This document shows, piece by piece, positions 14,318 to 23,134 of a stretch of 64,000 bases of DNA. The DNA is from Pseudomonas sp. AL03. GTDB lineage: Bacteria > Pseudomonadota > Gammaproteobacteria > Pseudomonadales > Pseudomonadaceae. The DNA lies in NCBI RefSeq assembly GCF_029960815.1, contig NZ_JASBRE010000009.1, forward strand, positions 62,001-126,000, read 5' to 3'. Both the position numbers and the translations under genes were made by a program. The first letter of the stretch is position 1; each line of letters begins with the position of its first letter. The notes under the pieces are model-generated. The model was not told where the DNA came from and did no database searches. It was given only the letters and a program-made list of their open reading frames with translations.

Positions 14318-16408
14318 ATGCCTGCCCCCTTTCGCCTCACGCCCGTCACCCTTGGGCTCTGCGCATTTCTCTCTGCCGGTTTTACCTGCGCCACCACCAC
14401 CGTCTTACCCGAGACGTCGATCAGCGCCGAAGCCGAAGCTGATGACCCGCGCGTGAAAGAAACCAGCACCGCGACCCGCACCGCCACGCCGGTGCGCTAC
14501 GTTCCACAAGCCATCGACTCGATAAAAACCGCGAACGTCGTGGATTACGGCACTAACGATCTGGGCACCGCGCTGAGCGGCATCCCCAACGTCAGCAGCG
14601 GCGCCGACACTCGTTTCGACAGCCTGCGCATCCGCGGTTTCGACGCCAGCAACGACTTCTACCTCGACGGCATCCGTGACGACAGCCAATACGTGCGCGA
14701 TTTGCACAATATCGAACGCATCGAAGTCCTCAAAGGCCCGGCCGCTGTTTTGTATGGTCGTGGCAGTCAGGGCGGGATCGTCAATCGGGTCAGCAAGCTG
14801 CCTGAATTCGGTCGCCGCTCGACTATCGAAGCCCAGGGCGGCAGCGATGATTTGCGCAGCCTCTACGCCGACCTCAGCACCGACCCGAGCGAGAACATCA
14901 GCCTGCGCCTGAACATGGGCAACATGGATCAAAACAGCTTCCGCGACGGCGTGAGCGGCAATCGCCAACTGTTCGCACCGTCGATGAGCTGGCAACTGAC
15001 GCCGGACCTGAACTGGCTGGTGCAGTACGAATACAGCCGCTACAACCGTACGCCGGATCGCGGCATCCCCGGTGTAAAGGGGCGCCCGGCGGACGTAGGA
15101 CGCGATACGACCTACGGCAGCGAGCACGATTTCATCGACGACAAGTCGCAATCCCTGCGTTCGAAACTCAGTTATGAGCTCAGCGACAACTGGCAGTTGC
15201 GCCACACTCTGGGCGTGTTCAAGCTCGACAGCGATTTCGACAACACCTACCTGACCGGTTACACCCCGGCGACCAACAAGGTCACGCGCCAGCACTGGCA
15301 ACAGGACCTGACCACCCGCAACGTCTACAACAACGTCGAACTGGAAGGCGGTTTCGACACGTTCGGCCTTGAGCATCGCTTGCTGACCGGCATCGAAATC
15401 GGCAGCCAGCGCCGCGATCCGACGTTGTACAACGCGGCCACCGGGCGCGGGACTCAGCCGGTGCCGGCACTGGACCTGTACAACCCTGACCGCGATTTGC
15501 GCCACACCGGACGGATGCAGGTTTCGAGCAGCACTCACACCGAAGTCGAAAGCCGTGCGGTGTACGTGCAAGATCAGCTGCGCCTGAACGATCAATGGCA
15601 ACTGCTGGCCGGCCTGCGTTACGACACCTTCGACATCGAGTCGACCAACAAACTGCGGGACATTTCCGAAGATCGTGACAGCCACAGCACCAGCCCGCGA
15701 GTAGGACTGGTGTGGACGCCGCTGCAGAATCACTCCTTCTACGCCTCCTGGACCAAGACCTTTTCCCCGGTCGGTGGTGGTTTGATCGGCATCACCCCGG
15801 GCGCCGCCGGCAACAGCAACGACCTGAGCCCCGAGCTGACCAAGCAAAAGGAAATCGGCGTGAAGAGCGACTGGCTCGATGATCGTCTGAGTACCACGCT
15901 GGCGATCTACGAACTGGAACTCTACAACCGCCGCACCAGCGACCCGAACGATCCGAGCGTAACCTTGCTCACCGGCCTGCAACGTTCCCGCGGCGTCGAG
16001 CTGACCGGTACCGGCAAGATTGCCGGCAACTGGTACGTGCGCGGTGGCGTGGGTGTGCAGGACGCGACAGTCGAGAAGGACAACAACGGCTTTGAAGGCA
16101 AACGCATCAGTAACGTGGCCAAGCACAATGGCAGCCTGTTCCTGACCTGGAAACCGGAAATGGGCTGGTACGCTGAAACCGGTCTGACCCTGGTGGGCCA
16201 GCGTTATGCCGACAACCTCAACACCACCGTCCTTCCGGGTTATGGCCGTTGGGATGCACTGGCCGGGTTCCGGCAGAAGGATTGGGATTTGCGCGCGGCG
16301 CTGAACAACATCAGCGATAAGACCTATTACTCGTCGGCCACCAGTGCGGCGCAGATTCAACCGGGAGCACCGCGCAGCCTGGTCTTGACCGGAACCTACA
16401 GCTTCTAA
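14318..16408 (+). CDS. TonB-dependent catecholate-type siderophore receptor
   Basis: The 696-residue outer-membrane receptor has a signal peptide (about residues 1-25). Its plug domain contains RFDSLRIRGFDASNDFYLDG, IERIEVLKGPAAVLYGRGSQGG and IVNRVSK. The long beta-barrel ends in the aromatic terminus TGTYSF. The residues before the plug (TSISAEAE) may serve as the TonB box. Length and motifs match the Fiu/FhuE-type TonB-siderophore receptor family. No N-terminal signalling (STN) domain is present, so it does not act through an ECF sigma factor. It imports an iron-siderophore complex whose identity cannot be read from sequence. Confidence 0.92.
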   Translation: MPAPFRLTPVTLGLCAFLSAGFTCATTTVLPETSISAEAEADDPRVKETSTATRTATPVRYVPQAIDSIKTANVVDYGTNDLGTALSGIPNVSSGADTRFDSLRIRGFDASNDFYLDGIRDDSQYVRDLHNIERIEVLKGPAAVLYGRGSQGGIVNRVSKLPEFGRRSTIEAQGGSDDLRSLYADLSTDPSENISLRLNMGNMDQNSFRDGVSGNRQLFAPSMSWQLTPDLNWLVQYEYSRYNRTPDRGIPGVKGRPADVGRDTTYGSEHDFIDDKSQSLRSKLSYELSDNWQLRHTLGVFKLDSDFDNTYLTGYTPATNKVTRQHWQQDLTTRNVYNNVELEGGFDTFGLEHRLLTGIEIGSQRRDPTLYNAATGRGTQPVPALDLYNPDRDLRHTGRMQVSSSTHTEVESRAVYVQDQLRLNDQWQLLAGLRYDTFDIESTNKLRDISEDRDSHSTSPRVGLVWTPLQNHSFYASWTKTFSPVGGGLIGITPGAAGNSNDLSPELTKQKEIGVKSDWLDDRLSTTLAIYELELYNRRTSDPNDPSVTLLTGLQRSRGVELTGTGKIAGNWYVRGGVGVQDATVEKDNNGFEGKRISNVAKHNGSLFLTWKPEMGWYAETGLTLVGQRYADNLNTTVLPGYGRWDALAGFRQKDWDLRAALNNISDKTYYSSATSAAQIQPGAPRSLVLTGTYSF

Positions 16409-16434
16409 TCACCACAGATTCGGCCGCCACCGAC

Positions 16435-16543
16435 TGATCGTTCCCACGCTCTGCGTGGGAATGCAGCCCGGGACGCTCCGCGTCCCAAGAGCGGACGCAG
16501 AGCGTCCGTTGAGGCATTCCCACGCGGAGCGTGGGAACGATCA
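16435..16543. repeat. 109-bp palindromic repeat, copy 1
   Basis: The unit starts TGATCGTTCCCACGC and ends GCGTGGGAACGATCA. Inside are hairpins CCACGCTCTGCGTGG and GGACGCTCCGCGTCC, and their inverted counterparts. A 109-base copy at 19291-19399 is nearly identical, and a longer inverted, partly altered copy lies at 43190-43313. It is a REP/MITE-like non-coding element. Confidence 0.85.
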
Positions 16544-16586
16544 TCGACAAGGGTCAGCGGCGATCACGAAAAAAACCTTCGCCCAT

Positions 16587-16617
16587 AAAAAAGCGCCGCC
16601 ATCCCGGCAGCGCTTTT
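16587..16617 (-). terminator. Terminator of the small minus-strand gene
   Basis: Read on the minus strand, AAAAGCGC pairs with GCGCTTTTTT around a GC-rich loop and ends in a run of T. It lies 22 bases after the stop of the gene at 16639. Confidence 0.75.
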
Positions 16618-16638
16618 ACCAATCCGTTGTTTTTCTTC

Positions 16639-16851
16639 TTATCCTTCCATCACATCCCACAACGCTTCCAGCTCCGCTTCGCTGAACAAACCAGCGGGGT
16701 AGCGCTCGATCATCATCCGGCGCGGATCAGGTTCTCTGATCTGACGCGTTCCATTGGACTTCAACCAGTGCGCCAGGACCTGGAGCGATTCGCTGTTTAC
16801 TGCCAGGGGATGCAACGCCCGTTCGCTCACTACATTCATTTCGGCGTTCAT
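16639..16851 (-). CDS. Small conserved-looking hypothetical protein
   Basis: The 70-residue protein has no recognised domain. It is mixed-charge and helical, with ESLQVLAHWLKSNG in the middle and an acidic end (SEAELEALWDVMEG). The start at 16851 follows a GGAGAGAG site; a longer frame to 16893 is less likely. It has its own terminator. No functional link with the neighbours is visible. Confidence 0.6.
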   Translation of the reverse strand: MNAEMNVVSERALHPLAVNSESLQVLAHWLKSNGTRQIREPDPRRMMIERYPAGLFSEAELEALWDVMEG

Positions 16852-16990
16852 TTCCGCGCTCTCTCCTGGTGTGTGAGCGGCTAACTTATCCAAGGTTTAT
16901 GACAGAACATCGCAGTTCTCCCCTCCCTGTTTTACACCAGGAGAGATACAAGAGCTGTGCCAAGGTTTCGGAACTGTCGACAAGCGGATA

Positions 16991-17025
16991 CAAAAAAGCC
17001 CGCAGTCCTGAAGGGCTGCGGGCTT
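16991..17025 (-). terminator. Terminator of the aguBA operon
   Basis: On the minus strand the stem GCCCGCAG / CTGCGGGC with a ten-base loop is followed by TTTTTT. It lies about 75 bases after the aguA stop. Confidence 0.85.
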
Positions 17026-17095
17026 CCTATAACGCGGGAAGGGAAAACGGTTGCTGAGCCGATTCTGCAATCAACTCAAGCTGTTACAACCCCAC

Positions 17096-18202
17096 TCACT
17101 CCTTGTGCGGCGCTGGCTGTTGTTGGGTAAGGCAGTGGATGTTACCGCCTCCCAGTAACAGTTCGCGGCCGGGCACCATCACCACTTCGTGCTGCGGGAA
17201 CAGACTCTGCAAAATCTCTTTTGCCGGGCCATCCAACGGGTCGTCGAAGCTCGGCGCGATGATGCCGCCGTTAACGATGAGGAAGTTCACGTAGGAACCC
17301 GCCAAACGCACGGTCGGATTACGTTCCTGAGTACCGTCCACCGGATCCACGCCGGCGCACTCGTCTTCGGTCGCATACAGCGGCCCCGGAATCGGCATTT
17401 TGTGCACCGTGAATGGGCGGCCCTTGGCGTCGGTGCTGCTTTCCAGCACTTTCATCGCCGCCTGGCAACGCGAGTAGTTCGGGTCTTGCGGATCGTCGGT
17501 CCAGGCCAGCAATACTTCACCCGGACGCACGTAGCAGCAGAAGTTATCCACATGACCGTCGGTTTCGTCGTTGAACAAACCGTCCGGCAGCCAAATGATT
17601 TTATCCACAGCCAGATTCGCACTGAGCACCGCTTCGATTTCTGCACGGTTCATGTGCGGATTACGATTGCGGTTGAGCAGGCATTCTTCGGTGGTGATCA
17701 GCGTGCCCTCGCCATCGACGTGAATCGAACCGCCTTCGAGCACGAAGCCCTCGGTGCGGTAGCGCTGGCTGCGCTCGATCTCGAGGATCTTGCCGCCGAC
17801 CTGCGAATCGCGATTCCACGGCGAGTACAGACCCCCGTCGAACCCGCCCCACGCGTTGAAGTCCCAGTTCACACCACGGACTTCACCGCTGTTATTGATG
17901 ACGAATGTCGGGCCGGTGTCGCGAACCCAGGCGTCGTCGCTGGACATTTCCACCACACGAATATTCGGCACGTCCAGACGGGCACGGGCGTTTTCGTATT
18001 GGCCGGTGGAAACCGCAACAGTCACCGGTTCGAAACGTGCGATGGCTTTCGCTACAGCGACGTGCGCGGCTTGCGCCGGTTTGCCACCCAGGCGCCAGTT
18101 GTCCGGGCGCTCGGGCCAGATCATCCAGGTCTGGGTTTGCGGCGCCCACTCGGCGGGCATGTAGAAGCCGTCGACGCGAGGCGTGCTATTTAAGGCGGTC
18201 AT
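17096..18202 (-). CDS. aguA: Agmatine deiminase
   Basis: The 368-residue enzyme hydrolyses agmatine to N-carbamoylputrescine and ammonia in the cytoplasm, the first step of agmatine-to-putrescine breakdown. The guanidine-modifying fold is clear: WPERPDNWR near the start, [12 protein letters not shown], the His/Asp site [13 protein letters not shown], and the nucleophile Cys357 in [11 protein letters not shown]. Length and Cys position match P. aeruginosa AguA. It lies five bases downstream of aguB on the same strand, so the two form an operon. The regulator gene aguR, which accompanies aguBA in P. aeruginosa, is not present here. Confidence 0.96.
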   Translation of the reverse strand: MTALNSTPRVDGFYMPAEWAPQTQTWMIWPERPDNWRLGGKPAQAAHVAVAKAIARFEPVTVAVSTGQYENARARLDVPNIRVVEMSSDDAWVRDTGPTFVINNSGEVRGVNWDFNAWGGFDGGLYSPWNRDSQVGGKILEIERSQRYRTEGFVLEGGSIHVDGEGTLITTEECLLNRNRNPHMNRAEIEAVLSANLAVDKIIWLPDGLFNDETDGHVDNFCCYVRPGEVLLAWTDDPQDPNYSRCQAAMKVLESSTDAKGRPFTVHKMPIPGPLYATEDECAGVDPVDGTQERNPTVRLAGSYVNFLIVNGGIIAPSFDDPLDGPAKEILQSLFPQHEVVMVPGRELLLGGGNIHCLTQQQPAPHKE

Positions 18203-18207
18203 GGTGA

Positions 18208-19086
18208 TCAGGACTCCAGGGAACCGTCGAGGGTTTTGATGGCGCCGTACAGGTTCGGCCGACGGTCACGGAACGAACCCCACGCGCTGCGGATGTGCTC
18301 CAACTCGTCGAGGTCGAAGCTCTGAACCAGTACGCCTTCTTCGGTTTCGTTGAGTTCCTGAACCTTCTCGCCGAACTGGTTGGCGATGAAAGACGAACCA
18401 TAGAACGTAATGTCGTAACCGTCCTGCTCTTCGTTGCCGATGCGGTTGCTGGCGATCAGCGGCATCAGGTTGGCGCCGGCATGGCCCTGTTGCACACGCT
18501 GCCAGTGATCACGGGACGAAATGGTCTTGTCGTGTGGCTCGCTACCGATCGCGGTCGGGTAGAACAGGATTTCCGCGCCTTGCAACGCCATGCTGCGAGC
18601 GCATTCCGGGAACCATTGGTCCCAGCAGATACCCACGCCGATTTTTGCGTAACGGGTGTTCCAGACTTTGAAGCCGGTATCGCCAGGGTTGAAGTAGTAC
18701 TTTTCGTGGTAGCCAGGGCCGTCCGGGATATGGCTTTTACGATAAATACCGAGGTTGCTGCCGTCGGCATCGATGATCGCGATGCTGTTGAAACGCGCGC
18801 GACCCGCCCGTTCATAGAAGCTGATCGGCAGTACGACTTGCAGTTCTTTGGCGACTTTCTGGAAGTGCTTGATGGCGACGTTGTCTTCAACGGTCGTAGC
18901 CAGTTGCAAGTAATCCGGGTTTGGTTTCTGGCAGAAGTACGGCGCCTCGAACAGTTCCTGGATCAGGATGATCTGTGCGCCTTTGGCCGCGGCCTCACGG
19001 ACCAGCTTCTCAGCGGTCTCGATGTTGGCTTCAAGGTCCCAGGAACAGGCCATCTGGGTGGCGGCGACGGTAACGATACGGCTCAT
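18208..19086 (-). CDS. aguB: N-carbamoylputrescine amidase
   Basis: The 292-residue nitrilase-superfamily enzyme converts N-carbamoylputrescine to putrescine, CO2 and ammonia. The catalytic triad is visible: Glu44 in [10 protein letters not shown], Lys117 in IYRKSHIPD and Cys154 in VGICWDQWF. The conserved [11 protein letters not shown] segment is typical of carbamoylputrescine amidases. The start at 19086 follows AGGAG; an in-frame start at 19104 is less well placed. It is the first gene of aguBA. Confidence 0.95.
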   Translation of the reverse strand: MSRIVTVAATQMACSWDLEANIETAEKLVREAAAKGAQIILIQELFEAPYFCQKPNPDYLQLATTVEDNVAIKHFQKVAKELQVVLPISFYERAGRARFNSIAIIDADGSNLGIYRKSHIPDGPGYHEKYYFNPGDTGFKVWNTRYAKIGVGICWDQWFPECARSMALQGAEILFYPTAIGSEPHDKTISSRDHWQRVQQGHAGANLMPLIASNRIGNEEQDGYDITFYGSSFIANQFGEKVQELNETEEGVLVQSFDLDELEHIRSAWGSFRDRRPNLYGAIKTLDGSLES

Positions 19087-19290
19087 GAATCGGCTCCTGA
19101 GCAAGTGCTTGAGGGTCGAGTGTGGCTTCGACCGATGACAGAAATGGGAAGCACCGGGCGTGGTGGGTCCACACCGTGGGCAGTGGTGACTTTATAGCCG
19201 ATAAAAATCGGCTTTTAAAGCAACAAATACTCCATCTGTCTAAAAATCATCAATTAATCCCGATAACAATCGATATTTTAGCCCTATTAC

Positions 19291-19399
19291 TGATCGTTCC
19301 CACGCTCCGCGTGGGAATGCAGCCGGGGACGCTCCGCGTCCCAAGAGCGGACGCAGAGCGTCCAGTGAGGCATACCCACGCAGAGCGTGGGAACGATCA
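19291..19399. repeat. 109-bp palindromic repeat, copy 2
   Basis: Same length, order and orientation as 16435-16543, with only a few base differences. It sits between the aguB leader and the stop of the fusion gene. The remaining bases, 19087-19290, are AT-rich and presumably hold the aguB promoter. Confidence 0.85.
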
Positions 19400-19411
19400 G
19401 TACGGTGATGT

Positions 19412-22324
19412 TTACAGTCCTTCTCCCAACACCTTCGACAGCATGTCGACAAAGAAATCCACGCTCTGACGCGAGGTCACCATCGGCGGTTTGATCTTGA
19501 GGATGTTCAGGTAATCGCCGGTCGGCTGCATGAAGATCCCCAACTCGCGCAACCGATCACACAGCGCCGTGGTTTCTTCGGTCGCCGGCTCCAGGGTTTC
19601 GCGATTGCGGATCAACTCGACGCCCAGATAGAAGCCGGAACCATGCACCGCGCCCACCAGCGGATGAATATCGATCAGCGCTTCAAGCCGCTCCTTGAAA
19701 TACCCGCCCACGACCTGAGCATTTTCCCAAAGCTTTTCTTCTTCCATCACATCCAGCACTGCCATGCCGATCTGGCAACTGACCGGGCTGCCGCCGGCCG
19801 ACGAGAAGAAATAACCTTCGGCTTCCAGCGCTTCGGCGATTTCCCTACGGGTGATCACCGCGCCCAGTGGCTGACCGTTGCCCATGCCTTTGGCCATGGT
19901 GATGATGTCCGGCACCACGCCTTGCTCTTCAAAACCCCAGAAAAATTTGCCCATGCGGCCGTAGCCGACCTGCACTTCGTCGGCAATACACACGCCGCCC
20001 TGGGCACGAACCAACGCGTAAACCTGCTTCAAGTAACCCGGCGGCAACGAGATACCGCCGGCATTGCCGTACACCGGTTCACAGATGAAACCGGCCAGCT
20101 GACGTTTCTGCTCGGCCATTTTCGTCAGGTTGTGTTCGACGCTGCGCACGTAGTCCGGCGCGCTGTCCGGTCCACGGAATTCGCCGCGATAGGTGTTCGG
20201 TGCGGTGACCGGATGCACCCAGTCCGGACGGCTGCTCAAGGCCTTCGGGTTGTCGGCAATCGAGGTCGAGACCGCATCGGCTGCCACCGACCAGCCGTGA
20301 TACGCCTCAAGCACACTGAGCATGTCGCGACCGCCGCTGTAGGCCCACGCCAAGCGGATCGCGAGGTCGTTGGCCTCGGTGCCGCTGTTGACCAGGAACA
20401 CTCTGTCCATGGAATCCGGCGACAGTTTCAGCAAACGCTCGGAAAACTCGGCAATCGCTGCGTAGTTGAACCGCGAGTTGGTATTGAGCAGCGACCACTG
20501 ACGACTCGCGACAGCGGCCATGCGCGGATGACCGTGGCCAAGCACCGCGACGTTGTTGAGCATGTCGAGGTAGGAGCGGCCCTGCATGTCGATCAGGTGA
20601 TTGCGCCAGCCACGTTCGATGCGCGGTGGGTCGACGTAATAGTGCTTCTGGGTCCGGGCGAAACTGGCGTCGCGGCGGGCCAGCAACGTCTGCGAATCGA
20701 GTTCTTCTTCGGCGTCACAGGCCAGTCCCAGCAGCACCGCCGGTGACGGGCACAACGCTTGCCAGGCGGCGGCGCGAGACGGTGTGCAAAACAAGGGAGC
20801 ATTGAACGAAGCGCCTCGGCACAACTGCACCACCAATGGCCCGTTGACCGAACCCAGCACCTGTCCTTTGACCAGCGCTGCGCCCGTGTGCAGCGACGGG
20901 GTCACGCCCCACAGACGCACACTCAGTTGCGGGCCATCCAATTGCAGCACACCCACCGCCGGCTGATGGACCACGCCGGCAAACGGCGACTCGACTGCCG
21001 TGCCGTGGGGCACTCGCAACTCGACATGCAACGGGCAAGTGTCCGGCTCAGTGGCGCTGTCCGGCCGGGTGCGGGACAAGCGATATTGCCCATAACGACT
21101 GGCCGCCAGACCGTGAGTCGCGGCAGCCTCGGTCAGCAGGCGCTGATCGATCCCCTCCTGCTCCCAGTTACCGGCCTCGAAATGCGCACTGAGCACGCCC
21201 AAATCGATCAACGCAAACTCACGCCCGACCAGACTCGGCAACAGCGGCGCAAATCCTTCGCTGCCGATACTTGGCAGGCTCTGGCCGACCGAGGCAAGGA
21301 TCGCTGCTTCCATCAACGCCAACGGCACCGATGTAGCGACGCGGAAAATCTCCCACTCGTGGGTGAGGTTGTCGCGGCTGTACTCGTTGCCAGGATCGAT
21401 ACTGACCTGCTGTTCGCCGCTGAGCACCAACACCGCCGCACGGGCGACGATCAGCGGCCAGAGCGCCAGTAGCTCTTCATGCGTGAGCGGATTGACAGCG
21501 TGATAGGCCTGAACCGCCGGCAAAATGTAGAACGGATCGCCATCAGCGTGGTGCAGTAGCGCCGCGCAGGTCACCGACAGATCAGTAATGCGCCAGGTAC
21601 GAACCAGGTCGCCGAAATCGATCACACCCTGCAATTGCCACTGGCGTTGCGAATCTCGCTGCCACACCACGTTGTCGTCGGTGACGTCCATGTGAATCGC
21701 CTGCACCGGCAACTTATCCACAAGCGGCAGCAAATGACGCTCGGCCCGTTCAGCCGCATCAGCGATCAGCAGGCGCTGCTGGTCATCCTTGATGACCGGC
21801 AGCAAATGCGCGATCAACGCGCTGGCGTGGCGGGCGTCCCATTGAAGGGTGCGCTCGAGGCCCGGATGGTCGAAACCGGCCAGGGCCAGATCCATTTTTC
21901 CGCAGAGACGACCAAATCCGGCCACCACTGAACCGGGCAGATGATCAAGGTGTGTAAGCGACTGGCCTTCGATGTAATCGAGCAGGCGCACGTGCACCGG
22001 TTGGCCGCCGACTTCCAGAGAGAGCAGCTCTGCACCGTTTTTGGCCGCAATCACTCGCGGCACTTGCACATCGGGGTGTTCACCCAAATGCTTGAGCCCG
22101 GCGTGCTGGGCGTGCAGCTCCAGCGCCGAGTAGTCGCCACGGCAGATTTTCAGGACAAAACGCCCCTGGTCGCTGTCGACCCGATAGTTAAGATCCTGCT
22201 GGCTGCCGAGGGCCTGCAACCTTCCACTCAGCCCGTAATGCCCCTTCAACAGCTCAAGCGCTTGCTCCGCAGACACTTGCGGGCTGGGCAAACTGGCGCG
22301 ATGAATCAACGTGGCGAGCGGCAT
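19412..22324 (-). CDS. Fusion of APH-type kinase, M23-like domain and class-III PLP enzyme
   Basis: The 970-residue protein has three parts. Residues about 30-330 form an aminoglycoside-phosphotransferase-like kinase with Lys59 (RFVLKIC), catalytic HMDVTDDN (His211, Asp213, Asn218) and metal site DFGD at 236-239. Residues about 440-540 resemble the M23/biotinyl-lipoyl barrel (HVELRVPHGTAVESPFAGVV) but lack the usual metal ligands as far as seen. Residues about 560-970 are a class-III aminotransferase fold with NSGTEAND, IADEVQVGYGRMG and the PLP lysine at 812 (TMAKGMGNGQ). Kinase plus ammoniophospholyase pairs are known for hydroxylysine and phosphoethanolamine. A two-step phosphorylation/elimination on an amino alcohol is inferred here. 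It lies upstream of aguBA on the same strand. Confidence 0.85.
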   Translation of the reverse strand: MPLATLIHRASLPSPQVSAEQALELLKGHYGLSGRLQALGSQQDLNYRVDSDQGRFVLKICRGDYSALELHAQHAGLKHLGEHPDVQVPRVIAAKNGAELLSLEVGGQPVHVRLLDYIEGQSLTHLDHLPGSVVAGFGRLCGKMDLALAGFDHPGLERTLQWDARHASALIAHLLPVIKDDQQRLLIADAAERAERHLLPLVDKLPVQAIHMDVTDDNVVWQRDSQRQWQLQGVIDFGDLVRTWRITDLSVTCAALLHHADGDPFYILPAVQAYHAVNPLTHEELLALWPLIVARAAVLVLSGEQQVSIDPGNEYSRDNLTHEWEIFRVATSVPLALMEAAILASVGQSLPSIGSEGFAPLLPSLVGREFALIDLGVLSAHFEAGNWEQEGIDQRLLTEAAATHGLAASRYGQYRLSRTRPDSATEPDTCPLHVELRVPHGTAVESPFAGVVHQPAVGVLQLDGPQLSVRLWGVTPSLHTGAALVKGQVLGSVNGPLVVQLCRGASFNAPLFCTPSRAAAWQALCPSPAVLLGLACDAEEELDSQTLLARRDASFARTQKHYYVDPPRIERGWRNHLIDMQGRSYLDMLNNVAVLGHGHPRMAAVASRQWSLLNTNSRFNYAAIAEFSERLLKLSPDSMDRVFLVNSGTEANDLAIRLAWAYSGGRDMLSVLEAYHGWSVAADAVSTSIADNPKALSSRPDWVHPVTAPNTYRGEFRGPDSAPDYVRSVEHNLTKMAEQKRQLAGFICEPVYGNAGGISLPPGYLKQVYALVRAQGGVCIADEVQVGYGRMGKFFWGFEEQGVVPDIITMAKGMGNGQPLGAVITRREIAEALEAEGYFFSSAGGSPVSCQIGMAVLDVMEEEKLWENAQVVGGYFKERLEALIDIHPLVGAVHGSGFYLGVELIRNRETLEPATEETTALCDRLRELGIFMQPTGDYLNILKIKPPMVTSRQSVDFFVDMLSKVLGEGL

Positions 22325-22521
22325 ACAACGACCCCTGAAATTTTACTAGGCGCTTATAACGCCACTGCTTGGGGCGATACGCAACCCCCTTCGCCTGCCT
22401 GACACCTACCGGATGCTCGACAAAATCAGTGAACGGATCAGGAAAAAAAACACTCCACTCGCACCGGCCGGCACTTTGCGCAAGAATGTCGCCCATCAAC
22501 GCCTATTGCTGGAGAAAGACC

Positions 22522-23067
22522 ATGAAAGTAGTCACCACCGAGCTGCCCGGTGTTCTGATCATCGAACCCAAGGTATTTGGTGACGAGCGCGGTTTCTTCT
22601 ATGAAAGCTTCAATGCCAAGACTTTCAAAAAAGCGACTGGCCTTGAGACGAATTTTGTTCAAGACAACCATTCCCGCTCGCAAAAAGGCGTATTGCGCGG
22701 CCTGCATTACCAGCTGGAAAACACCCAGGGCAAACTGGTTCGCGTCACAGTCGGCGAAGTACTTGACGTGGCTGTGGACATTCGCCGCAGTTCGCCACAT
22801 TTCGGCAAATGGGTGGCCGTGCGTCTGTCCGCCGAGAACCATCGCCAACTCTGGGTCCCGGAGGGTTTCGCCCACGGTTTTGTAGTACTGAGCGAGTTCG
22901 CCGAATTCCTCTACAAAACCACCGACTACTACACCCCGTCCGCCGAGCGCTGCATTCGCTGGGACGACCCGGACCTGGCCATTGATTGGCAACTGGACGA
23001 AGCACCGCAATTGTCTGGCAAAGATCAGGCTGCCGCGTTCTTCAAGGACGCTGACGTCTTTTCCTGA
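22522..23067 (+). CDS. rmlC: dTDP-4-dehydrorhamnose 3,5-epimerase
   Basis: The 181-residue cupin enzyme makes dTDP-4-keto-L-rhamnose for lipopolysaccharide and rhamnolipid sugars. Diagnostic motifs are present: FGDERGFFYESFN, DNHSRSQKGVLRGLHYQ with the catalytic His, VDIRRSSPHFGKW and VPEGFAHGFVVLSE. The start at 22522 follows GGAGA. In many pseudomonads it closes an rmlBDAC operon. Here rmlB, rmlD and rmlA are not upstream; the fusion gene is divergent on that side. The partners must lie elsewhere. Confidence 0.96.
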   Translation: MKVVTTELPGVLIIEPKVFGDERGFFYESFNAKTFKKATGLETNFVQDNHSRSQKGVLRGLHYQLENTQGKLVRVTVGEVLDVAVDIRRSSPHFGKWVAVRLSAENHRQLWVPEGFAHGFVVLSEFAEFLYKTTDYYTPSAERCIRWDDPDLAIDWQLDEAPQLSGKDQAAAFFKDADVFS

Positions 23068-23134
23068 AACACCCACGGTGCGCAGACTGCGCCCGCAAGC
23101 CTAGGCATAATGCGCCTGTACCCACAGGCGCTCG

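Noticed and set aside
14405..16360. 651-residue open frame on the minus strand across the TonB receptor
   Set aside because: It is a shadow frame; the receptor motifs on the plus strand are complete.
16435..19399. Repeats considered as a CRISPR array
   Set aside because: Copies are palindromic, 109 bases long and kilobases apart, with genes between them and no regular spacers.
19412..22324. Reading the fusion gene as three separate genes joined by sequencing error
   Set aside because: The frame is continuous with good codon use through both linkers, and kinase/PLP fusions of this type are, to my knowledge, found in other pseudomonads.
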